Assembly: GCF_000384295.1 (NCBI RefSeq)
Contig: NZ_KB913037.1
Coordinates: 5,032,868-5,096,867, forward strand
Direction: 5' to 3'
From: Amycolatopsis balhimycina FH 1894
GTDB lineage: Bacteria > Actinomycetota > Actinomycetes > Mycobacteriales > Pseudonocardiaceae
DNA length: 64,000 nt
Shown: in pieces, positions 1 to 7,374 of the stretch
How positions within the stretch are numbered: the stretch's first letter is position 1
Layout of the letters: each line of letters starts with the position of its first letter
The notes under the pieces: generated by a model
What the model was told of the DNA's origin: nothing
Databases searched by the model: none
Seen by the model: the letters and a program-made list of their open reading frames with translations, nothing else
Translations under genes and position numbers: made by a program

Positions 1-142
1 CGACCAGAAGGTGATCGGCCCGGTCGGGCGCGTCGTCCGCGACTTCTTCATCAAGCGGGCGTTCGCGAAGCCTTTCGACGAGGACCCGAACGCCTTCATG
101 TGGAACCACCGCGTCGACTGGGACGAGAAGGTGGCCGTTTAG
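1..142 (+). CDS. C-terminal fragment of an unidentified protein
   Basis: An open frame enters from the left edge (first full codon at base 2) and stops at TAG 140-142, giving the last 46 residues of a longer protein. The tail has the charged and aromatic stretch MWNHRVDWDEK close to the C-terminus. No domain can be assigned from so short a piece; a flavin-dependent oxidoreductase is one possibility but I cannot support it. It converges on dcd with a 36-base gap. Confidence 0.5.
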   Translation, partial: DQKVIGPVGRVVRDFFIKRAFAKPFDEDPNAFMWNHRVDWDEKVAV

Positions 143-178
143 CGCCCGAGGCACTCTTTCCCGCCGAGGGCGAATCCA

Positions 179-760
179 CTACCGCCAGGTGTCGACGCGG
201 TGGAAGTTCTTGTACGCCCGGCTCGGGGTCGGGCCGCGCTGCCCCTGGTAGCGGGACCCCGCCTCGCTCGAGCCGTACGGGTGCTCGGCCGAGCTCGAAA
301 GCCGGAAGATGCACAGCTGGCCGATCTTCATACCCGGCCAGAGCGTGATCGGCAGGTTCGCGACGTTCGACAGTTCCAGGGTGATGTGCCCGGAGAAGCC
401 GGGGTCGATGAACCCGGCGGTGGAGTGCGTGAGCAGCCCGAGGCGCCCGAGCGACGACTTGCCCTCGAGGCGGCCGGCCAGGTCGTCGGCCAGGGCGACG
501 AGCTCGAACGTCGAGCCGAGCACGAACTCGCCGGGGTGCAGCACGAAGGGCTCCTCGCCCTCCTTCTCGACCAGCGAGGTCAGCTCGTCCTGCTGCAGCT
601 GCGGGTCGATGTGGGTGTACTTGCTGTTGTCGAAGACGCGGAAGAACCGGTCGAGCCGGACGTCGATGCTGGACGGCTGGACCATGCCGGCATCGAAGGG
701 GTCGATGCCGAGCCGGCCGGCGTCGAGCTCTTTGCGGAGGTCACGGTCACTGAGCAGCAC
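179..760 (-). CDS. dcd: dCTP deaminase (probably bifunctional dCTP deaminase/dUTPase)
   Basis: The 193-aa product deaminates dCTP to dUTP. The actinobacterial type also hydrolyses dUTP to dUMP, feeding thymidylate synthesis and keeping uracil out of DNA. The family core is clear: [14 protein letters not shown] near residues 30-43, then [11 protein letters not shown] and [21 protein letters not shown]. Ser102, Arg106, Ala115 and Glu129 fall at the positions I recall for the Mycobacterium tuberculosis enzyme's active site, and the length fits. The start is GTG at 760. No Shine-Dalgarno precedes it, but a -10-like TAGGCT ends seven bases upstream, so the mRNA is probably leaderless. The bifunctional reading is inferred from the lineage. 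Confidence 0.95.
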   Translation of the reverse strand: MLLSDRDLRKELDAGRLGIDPFDAGMVQPSSIDVRLDRFFRVFDNSKYTHIDPQLQQDELTSLVEKEGEEPFVLHPGEFVLGSTFELVALADDLAGRLEGKSSLGRLGLLTHSTAGFIDPGFSGHITLELSNVANLPITLWPGMKIGQLCIFRLSSSAEHPYGSSEAGSRYQGQRGPTPSRAYKNFHRVDTWR

Positions 761-767
761 GGCCCGA

Positions 768-773
768 AGCCTA
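768..773 (-). promoter_or_regulatory. -10 box for a leaderless dcd transcript
   Basis: TAGGCT on the minus strand lies seven bases before the GTG of dcd, so transcription would begin at or beside the start codon. No clear -35 is visible at 17-18 bases. Confidence 0.45.
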
Positions 774-783
774 TCCGGTGGGT

Positions 784-1983
784 TCAGGCCGCCCGCATGT
801 GCTGCGCGTAGGTGGTGTCCGGCGCGAAGATCTTCTCGAGCCGCTTCACGTACCCACGGCGTCCGGCGCGACCGATCCGTTCCTGCAGCGCGGTGGCACC
901 GGGGATGAACCGCCGCACGGTCTCGGCGGCGAAGTTGACGCCCGCCACGGCGACGATCGCGGCCTGCGCGACCGGGTCGTTCGGCAGCCCGAGGAAGTCG
1001 GCGTTGCTCTTCCCGAGCACGAGCCGGCTGATCGACGAGTGCACGGCGACGGAGACGTGCGAGAGCACCTTCCCGACCGCCCCGCGCCCCTCACCGACGG
1101 CGGCGTTGGCCTCGATCAACGCCTTGGCGAGCCGCTTCGAGTCGTCGTCGGGGATGAACTCGGTCACCGCGAGCAGCCACAGCAGCCGCCAGGCGTCCTC
1201 TTCGCCGGTGGGCAGCAGCTCGTCGTCGACGCCCATCAGCCAGCCGATGTAGCGCCAGAGGTGCAGGATGTCGCCGCGTTCGCGGGCGGAGTAGCGCAGG
1301 CCGAGCAGCTGCGTGCCGAAGACGAAGACGAGCGAGAAAAGCAGAAGGGTGCCGACGGTCTGCACCTGGTTGACGGGCCGGTCCCAGGCCTCGTAGTCCC
1401 AGTCGTCCCGCCGGTTCATCGCGGCGCGCACGTGGGCGTGCACGAGCCGGATCCGGAGCGCGGAGGCGTACCCCTGCTCACCGTGCCTGAGGGCGCCGGG
1501 CGTGGTGACGTCGATCCACCAGGTGGCGGTCTCGACGAGCCGCCGGGTGGCCTTGTACTCGATCTCCCCGGTCCCGACCAGCGATTTCGTGGCGCGGGAA
1601 GCGAGGTAGCCACCCATCAGCGACATGTCGCCGAGCGGGAAGAGCCCCAGCAGGCCGGCCCGGGTGATGGCCCGCGCCCCCCGCTCGAGCCGCCCGTCGT
1701 CAACCCAGTACGGCTTGGTGTTCACCTGCTCGAAGAAGGCCTTCAGCGGCTCCGGCGCCGAGCTGTCGACGCCGTTCATCAGGGCGTCTTCGAAGAGCTT
1801 GCGCCCGTGCCCCTTCGGCTGCTGCGCCATCCAGGCGACGACGTCGTCCGCGAGCCGGTCCTGAACCTGGGCGAACTCCCGCAGCCGCGCGACCTGCCGC
1901 TCGTCACCCCGGATGTCGCCCTCGATGAACAGCCGCTGGGCGAGCCGGAACCCGCCTTGCCGGAACAGCTCGGGGTCGTCCAT
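784..1983 (-). CDS. MpaB-family (DUF2236) oxygenase
   Basis: This 399-aa protein belongs to the DUF2236/MpaB family, which contains fungal MpaB and the haem b-dependent latex-clearing oxygenase Lcp. Recognisable segments are the helix [10 protein letters not shown], where the family places conserved histidines, and [18 protein letters not shown] in the second half. The substrate cannot be read from sequence. An in-frame TTG at 2010 would give nine more residues, but ATG at 1983 is preferred: GGAGG stands seven bases before it, and the longer version would run into the palindrome at 2003-2018. The gene appears single, with its own palindrome-rich promoter. Confidence 0.85.
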   Translation of the reverse strand: MDDPELFRQGGFRLAQRLFIEGDIRGDERQVARLREFAQVQDRLADDVVAWMAQQPKGHGRKLFEDALMNGVDSSAPEPLKAFFEQVNTKPYWVDDGRLERGARAITRAGLLGLFPLGDMSLMGGYLASRATKSLVGTGEIEYKATRRLVETATWWIDVTTPGALRHGEQGYASALRIRLVHAHVRAAMNRRDDWDYEAWDRPVNQVQTVGTLLLFSLVFVFGTQLLGLRYSARERGDILHLWRYIGWLMGVDDELLPTGEEDAWRLLWLLAVTEFIPDDDSKRLAKALIEANAAVGEGRGAVGKVLSHVSVAVHSSISRLVLGKSNADFLGLPNDPVAQAAIVAVAGVNFAAETVRRFIPGATALQERIGRAGRRGYVKRLEKIFAPDTTYAQHMRAA

Positions 1984-2002
1984 GACGCTCACCTCCGGAG
2001 TC

Positions 2003-2039
2003 GACAACAAGTGTTGTCACTTGACGCGCGAACGTCAAG
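2003..2039 (-). promoter_or_regulatory. Two adjacent palindromes over the promoter of the MpaB gene
   Basis: GACAACA-AG-TGTTGTC (2003-2018) is perfect with 7-base arms. Directly next to it, CTTGACG-N6-CGTCAAG (2020-2039) is another perfect 7-base inverted repeat. Read on the minus strand the second contains a TTGACG -35 candidate (2038-2033), and 17 bases further AACACT (2015-2010) could be the -10, inside the first palindrome. A bound regulator would therefore block the promoter. No regulator gene is adjacent. Confidence 0.55.
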
Positions 2040-2094
2040 GAGGGGAGGGTCCTGGACAAGGGGATCACGGTGCCGTGTATGCTTACGACGCACT

Positions 2095-2165
2095 GCGGAT
2101 GTAGTTCAATGGTAGAACATCAGCTTCCCAAGCTGAATACGCGGGTTCGATTCCCGTCATCCGCT
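2095..2165 (+). tRNA. tRNA-Gly (anticodon CCC)
   Basis: A 71-base cloverleaf: acceptor arm GCGGATG (2095-2101) pairs with CATCCGC (2158-2164) and discriminator T follows. The anticodon stem TCAGC/GCTGA encloses the loop TTCCCAA, so the anticodon is CCC, which reads GGG glycine codons. The T-arm is CGGGTTCGATTCCCG. CCA is not encoded. A strong hairpin follows. Confidence 0.95.
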
Positions 2166-2174
2166 CTCAGGGCG

Positions 2175-2215
2175 AAACCCCAGGTCACATAGTGTCTACT
2201 GTGGACCTGGGGTTT
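2175..2215. terminator. Bidirectional hairpin terminator
   Basis: AAACCCCAGGTC (2175-2186) pairs perfectly over 12 bases with GACCTGGGGTTT (2204-2215), followed by another T on the plus strand. It sits between the tRNA and the convergent NTF2-like gene and can serve both. Confidence 0.8.
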
Positions 2216-2222
2216 TCGCGTA

Positions 2223-2615
2223 TCAGGACCAGAAATTGTCGTCGGCGGCTTCGTCGCTCGAAACGTCCGTCAGTTCCGCCGCCTTGCCTTCGCGCATGCG
2301 GAAGACCAGGGCGTGGCGGGTGTCCAGCCGCTTGCCGTCGCGGGTGCCCGTCGAGTGGTAGACGGTGACGACTTCCTCGTCGTTCGCGTAGACCTCCTCC
2401 AACTTCACCTTCAGGGTTCCGCCGCTTCGCTCGGCCAACTGCCCATACATGGCCAGGATGGCGTCGCGGCCCTTGTGGTCGCCGGAGAACACGTTGTGAC
2501 CGGGCATGTGCTGCACGGCGTCCGGTGCGAGGAGCTCCGACAGCGTGGTGACATCGCCCGTGGCGAATGCCTCGTAGCCCCGGCGGATGAGGGTGGCGTT
2601 CTGGTGTTCGGCCAT
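2223..2615 (-). CDS. SnoaL-like / NTF2-fold protein
   Basis: A 130-aa protein of the SnoaL-like (NTF2) fold, seen from the N-terminal helix RRGYEAFATGDVTTLSELLAP followed by the motif DAVQHMPGH and a beta-rich C-terminal half. Members are small cyclases, isomerases or ligand-binding proteins, so no reaction can be assigned. The start is ATG at 2615 because GAGGAGG stands five bases before it; an upstream in-frame start at 2687 would add 24 unconserved residues. It ends eight bases from the shared terminator and is probably monocistronic. Confidence 0.75.
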   Translation of the reverse strand: MAEHQNATLIRRGYEAFATGDVTTLSELLAPDAVQHMPGHNVFSGDHKGRDAILAMYGQLAERSGGTLKVKLEEVYANDEEVVTVYHSTGTRDGKRLDTRHALVFRMREGKAAELTDVSSDEAADDNFWS

Positions 2616-2736
2616 GGTGGCCTCCTCGGGGTAGGACGTCCGTCCATCGAACGCGTCCGTCCGGACCACGGTCAAGGCCGCCCGCAACCTCGGTTTTTCA
2701 GTTCACCGGTAAGGAAAACACCCACAGCGGGGGCGG

Positions 2737-3927
2737 CTACTCCGGACTCAACCGGGCCCGCAGGTGAGCCGCGTGGGCGGCGGGCAAGCCCGTTTCTTCC
2801 GCGCGTTCCAAAGCAGCGAAAGCCGACGGAGAACCCAAGCGGTGCAACAACTCCGCCCGCGACGCGTGCCACCACGGGTACTCGGCCAACCCCGGCAACG
2901 CGTCCACCAGCGCCAAAGCCGCCGACGGTCCGTCCCGTTCCGCCACCGCCGCCGCGCGGTTCAACCTGACCACCGGCGTGTCCTGGACCGTCAGCAACAC
3001 GTCGTACCAGGAGATCACCGCGTCCCAGTTCGTCTCGGCATACGTCGGCGCGAGGTCGTGGCAAGCCGCGATCGCCGCCTGGACCACGTACGCGTTCGGG
3101 ACCGACGGCGTCCGGCGCAGGCTCCGGCCGACCAACGCGACGCCTTCCTTGATCAACGACGCGTCCCACTGCGAACGGTCCTGCGAAGAGAGCAGCACCG
3201 GCAAGCCGGCCGAGTCGAAGCGGGAAGTACGGCGGGCGTCCTGCAGCAGCACCAAAGCCAGCAGCCCCAGCGCCGTCGGCTCATCCGGCATCAGGGAAAC
3301 CAGCAGACGCGCCAGGCGGACGGCCTCGGCGATCAACACCGAGCGGCCCGTGTAACCCTCGTTGAAGATCAGGTACACCGTCGACGCCACGCCGGCCAAC
3401 CGGGAAGGGAGCTCCTCCGCCGCAGGCACCCGGTACGGGATCCGCGCCTGAGTGATCTTCTGCTTCGCGCGCGTCAGCCGCTTCGCCATCGTCGCTTCCG
3501 GGACCAGCAGGCCGCGGGCGACCTCCGCGGTCGACAAACCGCCCAACGTGCGAAGCGCCAAAGCCACCTGCGCGTCCAGCGACAACGCCGGGTGGCAGCA
3601 CGTGAAGACCAGCCGCAGCAGGTCGTCGCGGACCGAGACCGGGTCCGGGCACGGGTCGACGGCGGGCATCGCGACGGCCTCCTTCCCGAGCCGCTTCGCT
3701 TCGCGGCGGACCACGTCGACCGCGCGGTGGCGGGCCGCGACCAGCAGCCAGCCGCGCGGATTGTCCGGGACGCCGTCGCGCGGCCACGTCTCGAGCGCGC
3801 GCACGACGGCGTCCTGCACTGCGTCCTCGGCCAGGTCGACGCTGCCGGTGACGCGGACCAGCGTGGCCAGTACCCGGGTGCCCTCGTCCCGGACCAGCCG
3901 CGCGACCGCGTCCCCGGCGCCGGTCAC
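2737..3927 (-). CDS. ECF sigma factor of the ECF42 type with C-terminal helical extension
   Basis: A 396-aa RNA polymerase sigma factor of the extracytoplasmic-function class. Region 2 is seen in DLAEDAVQDAVVRALETWP and RGWLLVAARHRAVDVVRR, and region 4 in RTLGGLSTAEVARGLLVPEATMAKRL. About 200 further residues of TPR-like helices follow, with the block NRAAAVAERDGPSAAL. This layout, and its pairing with a YCII/DGPF gene, is the hallmark of group ECF42, which has no anti-sigma factor and relies on its C-terminal extension. The start is GTG at 3927, overlapping the stop of the YCII gene by GTGA, so the two are translationally coupled. Confidence 0.88.
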   Translation of the reverse strand: MTGAGDAVARLVRDEGTRVLATLVRVTGSVDLAEDAVQDAVVRALETWPRDGVPDNPRGWLLVAARHRAVDVVRREAKRLGKEAVAMPAVDPCPDPVSVRDDLLRLVFTCCHPALSLDAQVALALRTLGGLSTAEVARGLLVPEATMAKRLTRAKQKITQARIPYRVPAAEELPSRLAGVASTVYLIFNEGYTGRSVLIAEAVRLARLLVSLMPDEPTALGLLALVLLQDARRTSRFDSAGLPVLLSSQDRSQWDASLIKEGVALVGRSLRRTPSVPNAYVVQAAIAACHDLAPTYAETNWDAVISWYDVLLTVQDTPVVRLNRAAAVAERDGPSAALALVDALPGLAEYPWWHASRAELLHRLGSPSAFAALERAEETGLPAAHAAHLRARLSPE

Positions 3928-4274
3928 TTGCCGAAGTCGACGACCGGCCGGACCTCGATGGCGCCGTCCCAGGCGCCCGGGATCCGCGACGCGACCTTGA
4001 CCGCTTCGTCGAGGTCGGCGCATTCGAGCAGGTAGAAGCCGGTGAGGGCTTCCTTTGTCTCCGCGTACGGGCCGTCGCTGGTGACGAGGTCTCCGCCCTT
4101 GCCGCCGGTGACGCGGACCGTCGTCGCGGTCGCCGTCGGGTACAGCGCCGCGCCGCCGCGGATCACCGCGGCCGCTCCCTCGCCGAACTCGTTGTAGTCC
4201 TTCATCAGGTCCGTGGCCTCGGGCGTGGTCGGGTCGATGTCGGTGGCGTAGATGATCGCGGCGTACTGGGGCAT
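3924..4274 (-). CDS. YCII/DGPF-domain protein, partner of the ECF sigma factor
   Basis: A 116-aa protein of the YCII-related family. It carries a DGPYAETKEAL motif (the DGPF signature) at about residues 67-77 and a beta-rich ending EVRPVVDF. DGPF proteins are the conserved genomic partners and known targets of ECF42 sigma factors; their biochemical role is not established. It is the first gene of a two-gene operon, overlapping the sigma gene by four bases. GAGGAG six bases before the ATG supports the start. Confidence 0.88.
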   Translation of the reverse strand: MPQYAAIIYATDIDPTTPEATDLMKDYNEFGEGAAAVIRGGAALYPTATATTVRVTGGKGGDLVTSDGPYAETKEALTGFYLLECADLDEAVKVASRIPGAWDGAIEVRPVVDFGK

Positions 4275-4392
4275 GGCTGCTCCTCACAGGTCCTGACCGG
4301 CGCCGATCGCCGGCTCTCACTGTAAGGACGAACGGGCGAAGCCGCGCCGGGACACTTGCCGGGAAGAAAGTCCGCCGGGCAGGGTGGGTGGC

Positions 4393-5592
4393 ATGGGAGA
4401 GCCCGCGCTGTTCGGTCCGGACTTCGATCGCGACCCCTCACCCGCCTACCAGTGGCTGCGCGAACGACCGCCGCACCGGCTCGACTTCCCGACCGGCACC
4501 TGGGCCTGGCTGATCACCCGCTACGACGACGCCGTGACGGCGTTCAACCACCCCGCCCTGGTCAAGAGCCCCTTCGCCGGCAACGACGAGTGGCTGCGCT
4601 CGGGCATGGGCCTGCCGCTCGACCACCGGCCGTCGCTGGCCTCGCACATGGTCAACACCGACCCGCCCGAGCACGCCCGGTTGCGCCGCGCCTGCGCCGG
4701 CGCGTTCGGCCCGCGCCGGATGCAGAACCTGCGCGAGCGCGCCCAGCGGGTCACCGGCGAACTGGTCGGCGCCATCGAGAAACGCGGCCACGGCGACCTC
4801 GTCACCGAACTCGCCTACCCGCTGCCGATCGCGATCATCTGCGACCTGCTCGGGGTGCCCGGGCGGTACCGCGCCGACGTGCACGAGTGGTCGCTCGTCA
4901 TCGACTCGGCCGACGACACCGACGGCGCCAAGGTCCGCGAGGCCACCGACGTGCTGGAACGGCTGGTCACCGAGGTCGTCGACGCCAAGCGCGCGACGCC
5001 GGGCACCGACCTGATCAGCGACCTCGTCGCGCAGGAGGCCGCGGGCACGCTTTCCGCGGACGAGGTGACGTCGACGGCCTTCCTGATCCTGATCGGCGGC
5101 CACGAGACGACCGTCGGGCTGATTTCGACCGGCGCGCTCGCGCTGCTGACCCACCCGGACGAGGCCGCCCGGGCACGCGCCGACCCGGCCCACCGAGCCG
5201 CCGTCATCGAGGAGACGCTCCGGCTGCACGCGCCGCTGCAGAACGCGACCTGGCGGTTCCCCACCGAGGACGTCGAGATCGGCGGCCGGAAGATGGGGCC
5301 AGGCGACCCGATCCTCGTCTCGGTACTGGCGGCCGACCGCGACCCCGCGGCCTTCGCGGAACCGGACGCCTTCCGGCCGGGACAACGCACGGCAGACCGG
5401 CGGCACATCGCCTTCGGCAGCGGGCCGCACCTGTGCATCGGCGCGGCCTTGGCCCGGCTGCAGGCCGACGTCGCCTTCGAGACCGTGCTCCGCCGCCTTC
5501 CGACGGCCCGGCTCGTGGTGCCGGAAGAGGAACTCGCCTGGTGGCCCAGCCCGATCACGCGCGGACTGTTCCACCTGCCCATCGAGCTCTAA
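4393..5592 (+). CDS. Cytochrome P450
   Basis: A soluble bacterial P450 of 399 residues. The I-helix oxygen-activation motif is GGHETT, the K-helix ExxR is EETLR, and the haem-binding loop FGSGPHLCIGAALARLQ puts the thiolate Cys near residue 348. The substrate is unknown, and no ferredoxin or reductase gene is adjacent. ATG at 4393 is preferred over an in-frame GTG at 4384 because the purine-rich AGGGTGG lies upstream. The gene's stop overlaps the stop of the convergent gene downstream by two bases. Confidence 0.95.
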   Translation: MGEPALFGPDFDRDPSPAYQWLRERPPHRLDFPTGTWAWLITRYDDAVTAFNHPALVKSPFAGNDEWLRSGMGLPLDHRPSLASHMVNTDPPEHARLRRACAGAFGPRRMQNLRERAQRVTGELVGAIEKRGHGDLVTELAYPLPIAIICDLLGVPGRYRADVHEWSLVIDSADDTDGAKVREATDVLERLVTEVVDAKRATPGTDLISDLVAQEAAGTLSADEVTSTAFLILIGGHETTVGLISTGALALLTHPDEAARARADPAHRAAVIEETLRLHAPLQNATWRFPTEDVEIGGRKMGPGDPILVSVLAADRDPAAFAEPDAFRPGQRTADRRHIAFGSGPHLCIGAALARLQADVAFETVLRRLPTARLVVPEEELAWWPSPITRGLFHLPIEL

Positions 5593-6239
5593 CCCTCGAC
5601 GAGCTCCCAGCCGGACTCCGGCGTCGCGCGGTCGTACACCTGGCCCGGCGCGGCCTTCAGGACGCTCTTCACGTCCGGGTACAGGTTCGCGACGTGCTCC
5701 AGCTCCAGCCCCTCGACCTCGAAGTCCTCCGCCTCGGGGACCTCGAAGCCGACGAACAGCCAGGTGCCGTCCTGCTCGCGGACGACCTGGCGGATCGCGC
5801 GCACCGGCTGCTGCGGGCCGGTCGGGATCTCGGTGAGGCCGCTGCTGATCTGGGCTTCGTCGTCCGGCGAGCCCTCGTACTTCCAGGCCGCACGGCGCTG
5901 GGCGAGCAGGCGGAGGTCCTCGTCCTCGTCGTCGGAGCCGGTCACCGACGAGAGCAGCCACGTGCGGCGCTCCGGGTCCCAGTCGGCGGCCATGCCCGTC
6001 GGCAGGCCCGTCAGCGCACCCAGCTGCGGCAGCAGCTCGACGGCTTCGCGCAGGGACAGCTTGCCGAAGTTCTCGCGGTTGACCAGCACGTCGTCGGACA
6101 GCTCGGTGCCGTCGCTGATGAACCAGTCGTCCTCGTCGTCCAGCACGACGAAGCCGAGCGCGTCGGGGTCGTTGACCAGGGCCAGTGCGATGATCACCGG
6201 CGCTTCCGGGTCCTGGCGCAGCGGCCATTCGGTCGACAT
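5589..6239 (-). CDS. Conserved hypothetical protein, acidic, 216 aa
   Basis: I do not recognise a named domain. The protein is acidic (VVLDDEDDWFISDGTELSDD, SSVTGSDDEDEDLRLL), has no signal peptide or membrane segment, and looks cytosolic. Aromatic and beta-rich stretches such as AAWKYEGSPDDEAQ and GTWLFVGFEVPEAEDFEV suggest a compact globular fold. Codon usage matches the neighbours. ATG at 6239 is the best start though only a weak GGTGGG lies before it. It converges with the P450 gene. Confidence 0.65.
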   Translation of the reverse strand: MSTEWPLRQDPEAPVIIALALVNDPDALGFVVLDDEDDWFISDGTELSDDVLVNRENFGKLSLREAVELLPQLGALTGLPTGMAADWDPERRTWLLSSVTGSDDEDEDLRLLAQRRAAWKYEGSPDDEAQISSGLTEIPTGPQQPVRAIRQVVREQDGTWLFVGFEVPEAEDFEVEGLELEHVANLYPDVKSVLKAAPGQVYDRATPESGWELVEG

Positions 6240-6314
6240 GCGCCATATCCCACCATCGGGCGACCTCGGGCCGGGAAGCGGGGTCATCCGGTCGATTAAT
6301 TCATCATATGTTGA

Positions 6315-6320
6315 TATTAT
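6315..6320 (+). promoter_or_regulatory. -10 box of a probably leaderless transcript
   Basis: TATTAT ends six bases before the ATG at 6327, inside the AT-rich patch 6293-6320 that stands out from its surroundings. No Shine-Dalgarno precedes the ATG. Confidence 0.55.
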
Positions 6321-6326
6321 GGGCTC

Positions 6327-6704
6327 ATGGTGCTGCCCAAGGGACTCGCCCGCTTCAACCGCGTGGCGACCAACCGGATCAACAAGTACGTGGTCGGCTG
6401 GGCCCCGGGGTTCGGCATGATCGTCCACAAGGGACGGAAGTCCGGCAAGGAGTACCGCACCCCGCTGAACGTCTTCCGCACGGACGACGGATTCGTCGTC
6501 GCACTCACCTACGGCCCGGACACGGACTGGGTGAAGAACGTGCTGGCCGCGGAGAGTTGCACGGTGATCACGCGCCGCCGTAATTACCGCGTGCACTCAC
6601 CCGAGCTCGTGCATGATGAGTCGCGGCAGGCCATGCCGGCACCCGTGCGGCAGTTCCTCGGCCTGCTGAACGTCGATGACTTCTTACTGCTGAAACGGGA
6701 CTAA
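6327..6704 (+). CDS. Deazaflavin (F420)-dependent nitroreductase-like protein (Ddn/DUF385 family)
   Basis: A 125-aa split-beta-barrel protein of the Ddn family, whose members bind F420H2 or related flavins and reduce quinones or nitro compounds. Seen are the N-terminal helix with NRINKYVVGW, the core motif GRKSGKEYRTPLNVF and the segment TYGPDTDWVKNVLAAESCTV, all typical. The natural substrate cannot be inferred. It is followed after eight bases by a GNAT gene, probably in one operon. Confidence 0.88.
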   Translation: MVLPKGLARFNRVATNRINKYVVGWAPGFGMIVHKGRKSGKEYRTPLNVFRTDDGFVVALTYGPDTDWVKNVLAAESCTVITRRRNYRVHSPELVHDESRQAMPAPVRQFLGLLNVDDFLLLKRD

Positions 6705-6712
6705 GGGGAGAA

Positions 6713-7240
6713 ATGCTGCTCGAGGGGGAGCTCGTCCGGCTGCGCGCGCTGGAGCCGGAGGACGCCGACGAGATCCACACCTGGATGCACGACCCTGAGG
6801 TCGGCCGGTGGATGAACAACGGCTACCCGCGGTCGCGGGCCCAGATCCGGAAGCGCTGCGAAGAGCGCCCGGTCAACACCTACGAGCTGGTCGTGCTCGG
6901 CATCGAAACCGGCGGCAAGCTGATCGGCATCGTCGACCTGCGCGACGCCCGGCCCGAGGTGGGCAACGCCGAGCTGGACATCTACATCGGCGACGCCGAG
7001 TACCGCAACGGCGGCGGCTACGGGACCGACGCGCTGCGGGTGATGTGCCGCTACGGCTTCGACCTCATGCGGCTGCACATGATTACGCTCTGGGTGGTCG
7101 CCGAGAACGAGCGCGCCCGGCACGTCTACCGGAAGGTCGGCTTCTCCGAGGACGGGCGCCACCGCGAGGCGTTCGTGGCAGCCGACGGCAAGCGGCACGA
7201 CATGATCCTCATGAGCATGCTCAAGGGCGAACTCGAGTAA
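6713..7240 (+). CDS. GNAT-family N-acetyltransferase (RimJ/RimL type)
   Basis: A 175-aa acetyltransferase. The typical N-terminus is GELVRLRALEPEDADEI, the acetyl-CoA-binding P-loop region is YRNGGGYGTDALRVMCRY, and the C-terminal ENERARHVYRKVGFSEDGR is a GNAT signature. It transfers acetyl from acetyl-CoA to an amine, either a protein N-terminus or a small molecule. AGGGGAGA lies just before the ATG, and the gene follows the Ddn-like gene by eight bases. Confidence 0.9.
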   Translation: MLLEGELVRLRALEPEDADEIHTWMHDPEVGRWMNNGYPRSRAQIRKRCEERPVNTYELVVLGIETGGKLIGIVDLRDARPEVGNAELDIYIGDAEYRNGGGYGTDALRVMCRYGFDLMRLHMITLWVVAENERARHVYRKVGFSEDGRHREAFVAADGKRHDMILMSMLKGELE

Positions 7241-7303
7241 GGAGACGGCGAGGCGCTTTCTGCCGCCACGCCTCTTCGAACGGTCGTAGTGCTAGGTCGT
7301 GAA

Positions 7304-7340
7304 GAAGGCCGCGTCGCCGGAATCCGGCAACGCGGCCTTC
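7304..7340. terminator. Bidirectional hairpin terminator
   Basis: GAAGGCCGCGT (7304-7314) pairs with ACGCGGCCTTC (7330-7340), with an inner GCCGG/CCGGC extension. It separates the convergent GNAT and 5'-nucleotidase genes. Confidence 0.75.
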
Positions 7341-7374
7341 TCATCGCCTCACCCGCGACCTTCGGCGCGGGGAA

